Of a stretch of 64,000 nucleotides of DNA, positions 8,762 to 18,923 are shown piece after piece; the first letter of the stretch is position 1, and every line of letters begins with the position of its first letter. The notes below the pieces were generated by a model that worked only from the letters and a program-made list of their open reading frames with translations, was not told the origin of the DNA and ran no database searches. The position numbers and the translations under genes are program-made. The DNA comes from Buchnera aphidicola (Meitanaphis elongallis) (GTDB taxonomy: Bacteria > Pseudomonadota > Gammaproteobacteria > Enterobacterales > Enterobacteriaceae): contig CP140033.1 in the NCBI GenBank assembly GCA_039830015.1, positions 434,001-498,000 of the forward strand, in the 5' to 3' direction.

Positions 8762-9477
8762 GAATTTTTTCTCTTACAAAAATTTTTTCCTAAATAAAAA
8801 CTAACAAAAGAAATGTCTTCTGGATAAGTGACTTTAATATTACTGCTACTACCTCTTATCAACTGTGGATAATATCCACAATGCTCCATAGCTGATGCTT
8901 CGTCAGTTACATTTATCCCTTCATTCATCGCCTTTCTTAAACAAGCTAATAACAACTTTATAGGAAAACATTGAGGAGTCAAAGCATTCCATAACTGATA
9001 ACGATTAATAGTACTAATTACATTATGATTATCTTTACTATATTTAATAGTATTGTTTACTGGAGTAGCTAATATTCCACCAATTTTACTAGTATTTGTT
9101 AAAGATATGATCTTATTCAAATCATTATAATTTAAACATGGTCTCACAGCATCATGAATTATTACCCATTTTACATCATTAATTACTAATAAACCGGATA
9201 ATACAGAACGAACACGAAGATTTCCTCCAATAACATAAAATATTCGAGGATGAGATGAGATAGATAATTTATGAAAAAAAATATCCTTTTTATTCAAAAC
9301 AATAATTATTCTTTTTATACTAGAATGCGCTAATAAAAACTTTATGCTATGTTCAAGAATAGTACATCCTCTTATTTTTATATATTGTTTAGGTATATTA
9401 GATAACATCCTACTACCGATTCCAGCAGCAGGAACAATAGCAACAATTTTAGAATATACACAACTAAAAGTATTCAT
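8758..9477 (-). CDS. ispD: 2-C-methyl-D-erythritol 4-phosphate cytidylyltransferase
   Basis: IspD joins CTP and methylerythritol phosphate to give CDP-methylerythritol, early in the MEP pathway. The nucleotide-binding loop PAAGIGSRMLSNIPKQY (about residues 16-32), the HDAVRPC segment and the VTDEASAMEH segment are diagnostic. Length (239) matches the family. It is downstream of ftsB by about 30 bp and overlaps ispF by 4 bp, the ftsB-ispD-ispF order of E. coli. Its co-substrate CTP comes from PyrG, encoded nearby. Confidence 0.96.
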   Translation of the reverse strand: MNTFSCVYSKIVAIVPAAGIGSRMLSNIPKQYIKIRGCTILEHSIKFLLAHSSIKRIIIVLNKKDIFFHKLSISSHPRIFYVIGGNLRVRSVLSGLLVINDVKWVIIHDAVRPCLNYNDLNKIISLTNTSKIGGILATPVNNTIKYSKDNHNVISTINRYQLWNALTPQCFPIKLLLACLRKAMNEGINVTDEASAMEHCGYYPQLIRGSSSNIKVTYPEDISFVSFYLGKNFCKRKNS

Positions 9478-9509
9478 AAAATATCACTTATAAATCATTC
9501 CTAATATAT

Positions 9510-9803
9510 TTATTTAATATTATTAAAGTCATGATTAATTATAATTCTATAAAAAATTTCGTTTGTTTTAATCATTCCTAAATTACTTCTTGCGTATTCT
9601 TCTATTAATTCATTACTAGTATTCCAAAGTTTAATTTCTGATGATAGTTTTATATTACGCTCTGTAAGATAAAAAATATCCAATTTTATCTGAGACACTC
9701 TCTTATGCAATGTTATATACTTAAATAAACCATCTCTTCCTAAAAACAAATTAACTTGTAGTAAGAGTAATAATACTAATAATCCTATTTTAACAAATAT
9801 CAT
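9510..9803 (-). CDS. ftsB: Cell division protein FtsB
   Basis: FtsB is a small bitopic inner-membrane protein that with FtsL and FtsQ links early and late divisome proteins. The chosen ATG at 9801-9803 gives 97 residues: a short cytoplasmic start, one membrane segment (roughly residues 3-20, rich in Leu and Val), then a periplasmic coiled coil and the conserved EEYARSNLGMIKTNEIFYR ending. This start places the LGRDG motif at the same distance as in E. coli; a start at 9839 would add 12 residues. It heads the ftsB-ispD-ispF group. Confidence 0.88.
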   Translation of the reverse strand: MIFVKIGLLVLLLLLQVNLFLGRDGLFKYITLHKRVSQIKLDIFYLTERNIKLSSEIKLWNTSNELIEEYARSNLGMIKTNEIFYRIIINHDFNNIK

Positions 9804-10409
9804 ATATGTTCTAAACATATTATTAAAAACAAAAAACATAAATTATTTTTACTAAATTATCTACTTTACAACTTATATTAAAAATAAATAATACATCCTA
9901 TAAACTATTAAAATCTATTTTATTAATTATCATAGGTTAAAATTATTAAAACAGTTTTATATAGCTAAATGAATAAACGAAATTTTAAATTCTTCAACTA
10001 ATATGTTAATAAAATAAAACATTAAAATTATTTTTTCTTGTCATTTCATACGCATTTTAATATACAAACTAAATGCTTAAAATACTAGTTAAATTATAAA
10101 ACATTTATCATATCCATAAAAACTTTTTGAAAATATGCAATAAGCGCGTGTTTGATACGTGTTCATTAAAAATAGACTTTATAAAATTATCTATGATATT
10201 CACCCATATCAATACAATAAAAAAAAGTATAAAGCCAGCTATAAAATATTATAGCATACAATTTATTTGCTATATATGATTAATATCATAGTATAAAGAT
10301 AACAAAAGTGATGTTAATACACGATATATAAACTAAATCATTTATATTTTTCAATAATCCAAAATTAAAACGTTACTAATTTCATACTAATTTATTATTT
10401 AATTAACAC

Positions 10410-10457
10410 TAAATATTATACAAATGATAAAATATTTTATCATTTGTATAATATTTA
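10410..10457. repeat. Perfect 48-bp palindrome
   Basis: The 24 bases at 10410-10433 are the exact reverse complement of 10434-10457, with no spacer. The arm contains ATTATACAAATGATAAAAT, so it is not a simple AT alternation. The symmetry stops abruptly (C at 10409, A at 10458). It lies in the gene desert, about 0.6 kb beyond the ftsB start. It could form a 24-bp hairpin or cruciform; no flanking direct repeat or T-tail suggests a specific function. Confidence 0.9.
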
Positions 10458-12206
10458 AACATATAATAATTAAAATCAATAGCTTGAGAAATTTAAAACT
10501 ACTAATTTAATTGCAAAATGTTTACATGTTACTTTAAATTTTATAAAATTTTAATTAATATGTACAACTATTTTATAACACTTAACAAGTAAAACATATT
10601 TAAATAAATGCTAATTTTAAATAATATTTTAAATATGAAATCTTGCTATACCATCACTAAATCTTACAATATAAGAATTTATTATAACAATTTTTAGATA
10701 TTTATTTTTATATTAACAACTATTTTTAATTTATAAAGCTCGAAACGTTACATAAATATAAAACAAATTTAAATGACACTAATATTTTCAAATTATATTG
10801 ATTACATTACTTTTATTTAATACTACATTTTTTATTAAAATTTTAAAATATTCTTCAAATCACTACATTAAAACAATAAATACCTTAAATAACATGATTT
10901 GTATTCATTTTATCAAAAATATTGTCATTGTTAAATTAAAAAAACAAAACCTTTTACTGTTAACAAATCGTAAAAACTTATGCATTAATCTTAAAAATCT
11001 ACGTTAACTATAATTAACAATATTAAATATCAAATAAAACAATTAGTCTCTATATATTTTTCTCATATATCCTACGATGTCTCTCCATATATATGTTTTG
11101 CTATCTAAACTAATGATACTAAACACAAAACATTATCTCAATATAACGTTTCCACTTCTTTCTATTAAAAATATATGATTATATCTTTAAAAATATTATT
11201 TAACTAACTATTTTAATTTTTTAAAATCATGTTATTATTTGTTCATTTAAAATTAATTATATAAATTCATCATTTTTTTAAAAACAAAATATTTTTTTAT
11301 TGAAAGAAAAACATGGTGTCTTCCAAGAAAATAATACATGTAAAATAACCAAAAATTACCTTTAAAATACATATAGTATTCTTTAAAACGCTTATAAATC
11401 TTGATACATAAATTATAAAAAATATTTTTCAATAATAATGTTTTTATTTTTATAAGTTTACATGTCTTTTTTAAAAATAATTCATAAGATATCTCTAAAA
11501 ATAACCTCTTATAAATTAAAAATCAATTAAAAACTCTAATCTCATTGCATATTAGATAACTCTAAAATATAGAAAAAATAAATTTAAAATTTAACTATTT
11601 CTATGAAACATATTACTATCATTTTTTAATACATTTCAAATTGTAAGATAGTATACAGTAATATTAAAATGTTTTCTTAATAGAACCACAATATCTAAAA
11701 TTAATAAAATATTTTCTACTTGTTCTTTATTAATGAATCAACTATATAAAATTTGTTACTATAAAACATTTAAACATTGCTATAACAATTTTATAAAAAT
11801 ATTGTTTAGTATTAAAAACGATAACAACAAAATTTTTGTACTCGTACATTAGTTAAAAGTAAAAAATATCCATATTTTATCAAATTTTTAAAAACTAACA
11901 AATGTTGCATTAAAGCTCAAAAACTCATTATTTATATAACTATTGTACATTAATTATTAATTGTAATTTGTACTAAAACAATCTCTGAACATGTTATGTG
12001 CACACTAAAATAATTACATCAATTTTCATTTTTACTAAAATAAAGTATAAAACTTAACAAAACAAGAAAACACCAAATTACTGTATCTTTATCATATATA
12101 CCATAATGATAATACTTCAATGTTATATCATCTAATTTTAATGAAAAACTAAATAAATCACCTTATGCATTATTTTAATTAAATAAATTTAATAAAAAAT
12201 TTTTTC

Positions 12207-12237
12207 ATTAATAAAATATTACTAATATTTTATTAAT
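12207..12237. repeat. 31-bp palindrome with one-base centre
   Basis: ATTAATAAAATATTA (12207-12221) and TAATATTTTATTAAT (12223-12237) are exact reverse complements separated by a single C. The arms contain only A and T, so chance is less remote than for the 48-bp palindrome, but 15 consecutive pairs is still well above expectation. It lies in the same gene-free region. Confidence 0.75.
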
Positions 12238-13559
12238 TTTATCTTTATTAATTTAATGTACACTATATCAAAACCATTTAAAATAAATGCTTTTCAAATT
12301 TTAAAACGCATAAACTTTATGCAAATCATTTAAATTTAAATAAAATTATATAAACATCATATATTTACATGTAAATTTGTTCTAATTAAACTAACTTTAA
12401 AATAATTCATAATGAACTAAAATACTTAAAATAAAATATGAAAATTTTAAAAAATTAAAACCATTACTCACATACAAGTCTACATAATGACTATTCTATC
12501 ACTTAATAGGAATAAAAATTCAATTATTTTATATGAATTGATAATTAAATCTAACTAATCTTTAACACGTTTAAACGATATGTCCTGTTCATTTTTTTAA
12601 GATTACTACTACTACACGTTATTTACAATACACTAAAATTTTAAAATCTATTAAACTTAATTTAGAACCATATTCTATTAAAATCTTTTTTTAATTATTT
12701 TCCTAAGAAACCAAAAAACCAGTATCTTAATGTAATAAAAGAACCTTACATAGCTTGTACTATGTTATAATCACACAAATTTAATTCACAATATAACATC
12801 ATTTACCCATACATATAAACTATATTGTAAATTATAAATAAAATTTTAAAAATTGAATTCCAGCATACTCTACATCTAATTACTATCTTTCTAAAATAAA
12901 AATTTAAAATAACATATCTAGATCTTCTATTTATATAATAAATCAATTCTAATATACTATTTTCTACTTTTTTCTGATACAAATTCAATGTATTTTATCT
13001 AAGACAATTGCTGTGAAAAACGTTCTTAATTGCTAAATTAATTAATTTATAGTAACACATTTTTATATCTATTTGTTCACATGTTATTGTAGATCCCATA
13101 AAATTTATCATCTTTTTTAAACAATCATTTAAAAGCTATTATGAAATACCATAACTATTAGAATACCTAATTCAAAAACTATTCTATTTTAGCAACAATA
13201 ATATTTGAAAACTTAGAAATTCATTTAGCATTGTCATAAAAAAGTCCATAAAAATCATTTATACTATAAAAAAAATATTTTAAAATAATTTGACTATATT
13301 GATAAAATACTATTTTATTGTTTTAAGTATCACTCAATATTAACTTTTTTAATCTAAACAATCTATTTAGTTAAAAAATAGATCCATACAATAAAAAAAT
13401 CATTTATACATAAAACATATTGTATTATTCATTTATTCTTAATAATACATAATAATTTCTCATTATTACAAAATTTCCAAAAACATATCATTTTTTCTAA
13501 AGAATACGTTATGATAGAATCATGTAAGATGTACTAAATAGCAAAAATTAAATAAAAAT

Positions 13560-14189
13560 ATGAAAAAAATTTTAATCATTTTTATGCTGATATTATTTGG
13601 ATTTCATAATGTCGATGCACAAATGATACAAGAAAAAAAATATAGCATTCTAAATAAAAAAATCACCAACGCTCCTCAAATAATAGAATTTTTTTCTTTC
13701 TTATGTCCACACTGTTATGCATTAGAAAAAAAATATAATCTTGACAAGCATATAAAAAAACAAATATCTAGTTCTATTAAAATTATAAAATATCACGTCA
13801 ATTTTTTAGGGGGAGAACTAGGAAGTTTGTTAACCCATATATGGGAAATGTCAAAAATAGTAAAATTGGAAAAAAAAATTTTAATGCCAATCTTTGAAAA
13901 AGTACAACAAACGAAATCTATTACTAACTTTTATACTTTAAAAAATGAATTTTTAAAACTAACAAAAATGAACAGAAAAGAATTTAATTTTCTTTGGAAT
14001 TCCTTCGTCACAAAATCTATGTTATATAATCAAAATATTGTTCAAAATACTATAAATCTAAAATATGTACCTTCTATATTTATTAATGGAAAATATTCTA
14101 TAAATAGTGAAAATATGAATCATAAATCACCAGAAATTCTCATTAAAGAATACATATGTATCATAAAATTCTTACTGAAAAAAAATTAA
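13560..14189 (+). CDS. dsbA: Thiol:disulfide interchange protein DsbA
   Basis: DsbA introduces disulfides into exported proteins in the periplasm. The 209-residue precursor starts with a signal peptide (MKK, hydrophobic ILIIFMLILFGF, likely cleavage near residue 20 after VDA). The thioredoxin-fold active site is C49-P-H-C52, exactly the DsbA type, and the cis-proline is P171 in YVPSIFINGKY. The YHVNFLGGELG and WNSFVTKS segments also match E. coli. It is followed by the polA remnant, as in the E. coli dsbA-polA-engB region. DsbB is not in this window. Confidence 0.96.
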   Translation: MKKILIIFMLILFGFHNVDAQMIQEKKYSILNKKITNAPQIIEFFSFLCPHCYALEKKYNLDKHIKKQISSSIKIIKYHVNFLGGELGSLLTHIWEMSKIVKLEKKILMPIFEKVQQTKSITNFYTLKNEFLKLTKMNRKEFNFLWNSFVTKSMLYNQNIVQNTINLKYVPSIFINGKYSINSENMNHKSPEILIKEYICIIKFLLKKN

Positions 14190-14323
14190 CATAACAACTT
14201 TAAATTAAATAGTTAATCACAAATTTTTTATTACTTAAACTTAATTTAACATATTACGTTGATATTAAAAGAACCATAATGTATCTTATAAAAATATACT
14301 TTATAATTTATTTCCACTCTTAT

Positions 14324-15244
14324 ATGAATTTTAATAAAAAAACTATCAATTACCTGTTAATCGATGGAACATCATACCTCTATCAATCATATTATTCTTT
14401 TTCATCATTCAGTAATAAAGATGGTATACCATCAGGAGCTATATATGGTGTAATAAACATGCTAAAAATGTTGTTTTTAAAATATCCTAATACACAAATA
14501 ATTATTATATTTGATACTCCAAACAAAACTTTTAGACATACGTTGTTTCAATCCTATAAAGCTAATAGACCAATTATGCCAAAAAATTTACAAATGCAAA
14601 TCAAACCATTATACAAAGCTATAAATATGATGGGTTTTCCAATCGTAACAATACCCCTCTTTGAAGCAGATGATGTTATAGGAACATTAGCATACGAAGC
14701 TCATAAAAATAACAAATTTACATTAATTTGTACTAATGATAAAGATCTAGCACAATTAGTTAACATCAATACTAATATATTAGAAAAAAAATCTCACAAA
14801 ATCTTAGGAAAAATGGAAATAAAAAAAAAATATGGAGTAATACCAAAACTAATTCCTGATCTATTTGGATTAATGGGAGACACATCAGACAATATTCCAG
14901 GCGTACCAAAAATAGGAAAAAAAACGGCACTACTGTTATTAGAAAATTTTGGATCTCTAAAAAAAATATATAAAAATATTGATAAAATATCTAAGTGTTC
15001 ATTTAGAAATGCTAAAAATATAGCTAAAACACTGTTAATCAACCAAGATTTAGCGTTTCTTTCAAAAGATCTTGCTACAATAATAACTAATATTCCAATG
15101 GAAAAATCTATAAATGATTTAACAATGTCTAAACCATCCATAAAAAAATTATCATGTTTTTTTAAATACTATGGATTTTATCACTGGCTTGAATTACTAA
15201 AATCAGGAACATGGCTAATAAATACAAATCATTCTAAAGTATAA
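14324..15244 (+). CDS. polA: DNA polymerase I, 5'-3' exonuclease domain only
   Basis: The protein matches the N-terminal flap/5'-3' exonuclease domain of PolA and then stops; the proofreading and polymerase (Klenow) domains are absent. Landmarks are LIDGTSYLYQSYY, the acidic metal-binding motif EADDVIGTLA, TNDKDLAQLV and LMGDTSDNIPGVPKIGKKTA. The ATG at 14324 fits the family start and gives 306 residues; an ATG at 14279 would add 15. It most likely removes RNA primers and flaps. Polymerase-less PolA is, as I recall, typical of Buchnera. An A10 tract at 14821-14830 lies in frame within the gene. Confidence 0.95.
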   Translation: MNFNKKTINYLLIDGTSYLYQSYYSFSSFSNKDGIPSGAIYGVINMLKMLFLKYPNTQIIIIFDTPNKTFRHTLFQSYKANRPIMPKNLQMQIKPLYKAINMMGFPIVTIPLFEADDVIGTLAYEAHKNNKFTLICTNDKDLAQLVNINTNILEKKSHKILGKMEIKKKYGVIPKLIPDLFGLMGDTSDNIPGVPKIGKKTALLLLENFGSLKKIYKNIDKISKCSFRNAKNIAKTLLINQDLAFLSKDLATIITNIPMEKSINDLTMSKPSIKKLSCFFKYYGFYHWLELLKSGTWLINTNHSKV

Positions 15245-16087
15245 ATTTCATATATATTTTGCTCATATAGTATAAACAAAATTGTTGAAAGTAAATAAAA
15301 AAAATGTATTCAAAATACACATCCAATATCCATTTATTTCTTTTACTCTATAAATAAAATAATTTAAAAAATTCTATGTCGATCTCAGAAATAAGCCTTC
15401 TAAAAAACTCCAATAATATTCTATTTAATTATCATTAAGATTATACAATATATACAATAAAATAATTAATACAACTTCTATTAATACTATAACATTATTT
15501 TATTTAAAAGATTTTGAAAAATAACAATATTAATAAAAACTATTTTAGTACTTAAAACTAATTACACAATTTCTTTTTAGATACATGCAATAATATTACT
15601 TATTAAAATAAAAATATAATTATATGTTTGTATATTATATTTTAAATAATATGTTAAAAAATTGATGTTATTATAAAATATCAAGAACAAACAAATTAAA
15701 AATTTTACTTATATAAAAAGATAACATTGTGATAAACATACAAGATAAACATAAAATGTTCATAAACACTAATTCATATCAAACATGTAGTGTCCATACT
15801 AAGTTTTACACATATGTTAAAAAATACAAAAAAATCTATAGACAAGCTTCAAAAAGTATTCAAATATTATACAAAATTATAATATAAATTAATATTTCAA
15901 TTAAAATTTTAATGTAAATTCAAAAAATTTTTCAAACTTATAAAAAATAATATTAAAATAAAAAATAAATCAATAAAATTTACGCTTAAAAATAAAAATA
16001 TATGAAAAAATATCAAAAAATTTGAAATTTTTCTAAAAATACCATTTAAAAATTAATTGAAATAAATTGAATTAGAACTCTAAATAA
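15245..16087. other. 843-bp spacer downstream of the polA domain
   Basis: No gene is recognisable between the polA stop and the end of engB on the other strand. In E. coli this is where the rest of polA and the Spot 42 RNA gene lie; I see neither polymerase motifs nor Spot 42. The stretch is best read as decayed sequence. Confidence 0.55.
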
Positions 16088-16717
16088 TTATACTATTTTA
16101 CATATCCAATTCCCTATTTTATCTCTTAAACTATTCATTTCTATCGATTTTAATGAAGAAAATAATTCTACCTGTATATTATGAGATAAAACTAATTGAT
16201 TATTTTTCATAATATGCAATTGCTCTTTTCGTTTTTCAAAACTTACTTTATCAGATTTATTCAACAAAATGAACATTGGGATGTGACGTAACTTTGCTAA
16301 ATTAATTACTGTTTCATCTAAATTCTTAATAGAACATCGAATGTCTATTAGCATAACTAACCCTTTTAAACATTTTCGAAGCTTTAAATATTGAAATACT
16401 ATGTGCTTTAACTGCAACCTAATACTTTCAGGAACTCGTGCATAACCGTAACCAGGTAAATCTACTAATCGAACTTTAGAGGAAACTTTAAAAATATTAA
16501 TTGATTGTGTTCTTCCTGGAACCTTACTAATTCTAGCTAATTTTTTTTGATTAGTTAAAACATTAATTAATGTAGATTTTCCAGAATTAGAATACCCTAC
16601 AAAAGCAATTTCAGATCCGAAATCAGATTTTTCTTTTTTTATATCAATTATACTTTTTTCAAAAATAGCAAGATTATAATTATTTTTGTTCAAAATAAAT
16701 TCCCAACAATATATCAC
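16088..16717 (-). CDS. engB: Ribosome biogenesis GTPase EngB (YihA/YsxC)
   Basis: A TRAFAC-class GTPase needed for 50S subunit assembly. The G1 loop is GYSNSGKST (about residues 41-49), followed by the switch region RISKVPGRTQSIN, G3 DLPGYGYARVPE and G4 LNKSDK, then a FSSLK motif as G5. Length is 209 residues from a GTG at 16715-16717; alignment with E. coli suggests the true start may be a few codons further in (a TTG at 16691-16693), so the N terminus is uncertain. It is divergent from typA. In E. coli engB follows polA. Confidence 0.93.
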   Translation of the reverse strand: MIYCWEFILNKNNYNLAIFEKSIIDIKKEKSDFGSEIAFVGYSNSGKSTLINVLTNQKKLARISKVPGRTQSINIFKVSSKVRLVDLPGYGYARVPESIRLQLKHIVFQYLKLRKCLKGLVMLIDIRCSIKNLDETVINLAKLRHIPMFILLNKSDKVSFEKRKEQLHIMKNNQLVLSHNIQVELFSSLKSIEMNSLRDKIGNWICKIV

Positions 16718-16879
16718 AAATATGTTTACTACTTTATCAATGACTATATAAAATATTATCTTTTTATATCACAATAAATTGAAAAATAATTTACATAAAT
16801 ATTAATAGTTCTATATTTATACCAAAATTTACATTTTATTTAAAAACTTTTATTAAAAATTATGTAGTAAAATCATTAC

Positions 16880-16905
16880 TATTTTAACATAAACATGTTA
16901 AAATA
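16880..16905. repeat. 11-bp hairpin upstream of typA
   Basis: TATTTTAACAT (16880-16890) and ATGTTAAAATA (16895-16905) form a perfect stem with a four-base AAAC loop. It lies about 70 bp before the typA start in the region between divergent engB and typA, where a terminator would not be expected, so it could be an operator or 5'-leader structure. Confidence 0.5.
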
Positions 16906-16976
16906 AAAATTCAAAGATACAATCTAATAATTCTCGACTTATAACTATTCTCTATTTTTATGAATATAAATAAAAA

Positions 16977-18806
16977 ATGAAAAAAAACCTACGCAACATA
17001 GCTATTATTGCTCATGTAGATCATGGGAAAACTACTTTAGTTGACAAATTATTACAACAATCAGAAAATTTTGAAGGTCATAAAAAACATTCAGAACGGA
17101 TTATGGACTCAAACGACTTAGAAAAAGAAAGAGGCATTACCATTCTAGCAAAAAACGCCGCAATTATATGGAAAAACCATCGTATTAACATCATTGATAC
17201 CCCTGGACATTCCGATTTTGGCGGAGAAGTAGAACGTGTACTATCAATGGTAGATTCTGTATTATTAGTAGTAGATGCATTAGATGGACCCATGCCACAA
17301 ACAAAATTTGTTACTCAAAAATCATTTAATTATGGAATAAAACCTATTGTGGTAGTAAATAAAATTGATCGAAAATATGCTAGACCAGATTGGGTAGTTG
17401 ACCAAATTTTTGATCTATTTGTTAATCTTAATGCCACTGATGAACAACTTGACTTCCCTATTATATATACTTCTGCACTACTTGGAACATCTGGAATAGA
17501 CTACAATAATATGGGTAATGACATGTCATCACTATATAACATGATCATAAAATATGCACCATCGCCACCTACAATTAATCATAGTCATACACTACAAATG
17601 CAAATTTCACAATTAGATTACGATAATTATTTAGGAACAATTGGAATTGGACGAATTAACAAAGGATCTATAAAACCTAATCAAAACGTGATAGTCGTTA
17701 ATAATCAGGGATTAAAGATCAATGGTAAAATAGGAAAAGTATTAAACTATTTTGGATTAGAAAAAATAAGTACAGATCTAGCACAATCAGGAGATATAGT
17801 AGCCATTACAGGAATAGAAAAACTAAATATTTCTGACACTATATGCGATCCTAATCACATAAATCCATTACCTGCATTGCAAATTGATGAACCAACAGTA
17901 AAAATGATGTTTTCTGTTAATACTTCTCCCTTTTCAGGCACAGAAGGGAAATATATTACATCAAGACAAATATTAAATCGATTACAAAAAGAAACAACTT
18001 ATAATATTGCCTTAAAAGTCCAAGAAACAAAAAATTCTAACACTTTCTCAGTATCTGGACGTGGTGAATTACATTTATCAATACTAATCGAAAATATGAG
18101 AAGAGAAGGATTTGAATTAGAAGTATCTCGTCCAAAAGTTATTATCCGAAACTTCGAAGGCATAAAACATGAGCCATTTGAAATTGTCATACTAGATGTC
18201 GATAAAAAAAGTCAAGGGGCGATTATAAAACTAATAGGTGAGCGCAAAGGAGAAATTACTAATATTACTTCAGATAAAGTAAATAGAACTAGAATAGATT
18301 GTATTTTAAGTAGCAATGCATTAATTGGGTTTAAATCAGAATTCATAACTACTACTTCAGGATCTGGAACATTTTACTCCTCTTTTAGTCATTATGGAAA
18401 AATACAGTCCAATAGTATTGGGCCAAGAAAAAATGGAGTATTAATTTCAAATAAAACAGGAAATTCAGTAGGATTTTCTTTATTTAATTTACAAAATCGA
18501 GGAAAGTTATTTATAGGACATAAAACAAAAGTGTATGAAGGACAAATTATTGGAATTCACAATAAAATGAACGATTTAACTGTAAATTGCCTATCAGGAA
18601 AAAAATTAACAAATATGAGAGCATCAGGATCTGACGAAGCAATAGCATTAATTACACCTATAAAAATTAGTTTAGAATATGCTATTAGTTTTATTAATAA
18701 CGACGAACTAGTAGAAATAACACCATCATCCATTAGATTAAGAAAAGCAATTTTAAAAGAAAACGAAAGAAAAATAATCGCAAGAAACAAAAAACTATCA
18801 CCATAA
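16977..18806 (+). CDS. typA: Ribosome-associated translational GTPase TypA/BipA
   Basis: BipA is an EF-G-like GTPase that binds the ribosome and assists 50S assembly, especially under stress. The 609-residue protein (E. coli about 607) has the P-loop AHVDHGKTT at 12-20, the RGITI switch I region, DTPGHSDFGGEVER switch II and NKIDR as G4. The second half carries the EF-G domain III/V-like part (VSGRGELHLSILIENMRREG) and the BipA-specific C-terminal domain ending SIRLRKAIL. Genes either side face the opposite way: engB upstream and gmk downstream. Confidence 0.97.
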   Translation: MKKNLRNIAIIAHVDHGKTTLVDKLLQQSENFEGHKKHSERIMDSNDLEKERGITILAKNAAIIWKNHRINIIDTPGHSDFGGEVERVLSMVDSVLLVVDALDGPMPQTKFVTQKSFNYGIKPIVVVNKIDRKYARPDWVVDQIFDLFVNLNATDEQLDFPIIYTSALLGTSGIDYNNMGNDMSSLYNMIIKYAPSPPTINHSHTLQMQISQLDYDNYLGTIGIGRINKGSIKPNQNVIVVNNQGLKINGKIGKVLNYFGLEKISTDLAQSGDIVAITGIEKLNISDTICDPNHINPLPALQIDEPTVKMMFSVNTSPFSGTEGKYITSRQILNRLQKETTYNIALKVQETKNSNTFSVSGRGELHLSILIENMRREGFELEVSRPKVIIRNFEGIKHEPFEIVILDVDKKSQGAIIKLIGERKGEITNITSDKVNRTRIDCILSSNALIGFKSEFITTTSGSGTFYSSFSHYGKIQSNSIGPRKNGVLISNKTGNSVGFSLFNLQNRGKLFIGHKTKVYEGQIIGIHNKMNDLTVNCLSGKKLTNMRASGSDEAIALITPIKISLEYAISFINNDELVEITPSSIRLRKAILKENERKIIARNKKLSP

Positions 18807-18923
18807 AATCTCATATAAAAATTTAATATTTAAAGCAATAAGAAATAATATTTATTTTTAAAAACTGAAATAACACCACCAACTTCTTTTTAAAACTAAA
18901 AAAAATTTTCCTAAAAAATATTG

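Larger units (their letters stand above)
9840..13559. other. 3.7-kb gene desert, probable site of lost cys genes
   Basis: No reading frame here resembles a known protein; the longest open stretches are AT-rich with no family motif, and no tRNA or stable RNA is recognisable. In E. coli, and as I recall in some Buchnera strains, the cysteine/sulfate assimilation genes lie next to ftsB, and dsbA follows further on in Buchnera maps, so the stretch may be the eroded remains of a cys cluster. That is inference: I find no recognisable cys fragment. It contains two strong palindromes, listed separately, and a weaker 9-bp hairpin at 13421-13449. Confidence 0.6.

Noticed and set aside
10798..11007. 69-codon open frame in the gene desert
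   Set aside because: No family motif, AT-driven composition, no good start codon or ribosome-binding site; looks like chance.
12745..12771. Extended -10 (TGTTATAAT) with a CTTACA upstream in the gene desert
   Set aside because: Spacing to the -35-like hexamer is only 15 bp and nothing recognisable is transcribed from it; -10 matches are frequent in this composition.
12803..12988. 61-codon open frame on the minus strand in the gene desert
   Set aside because: No recognisable motif and amino-acid make-up typical of random AT-rich translation.
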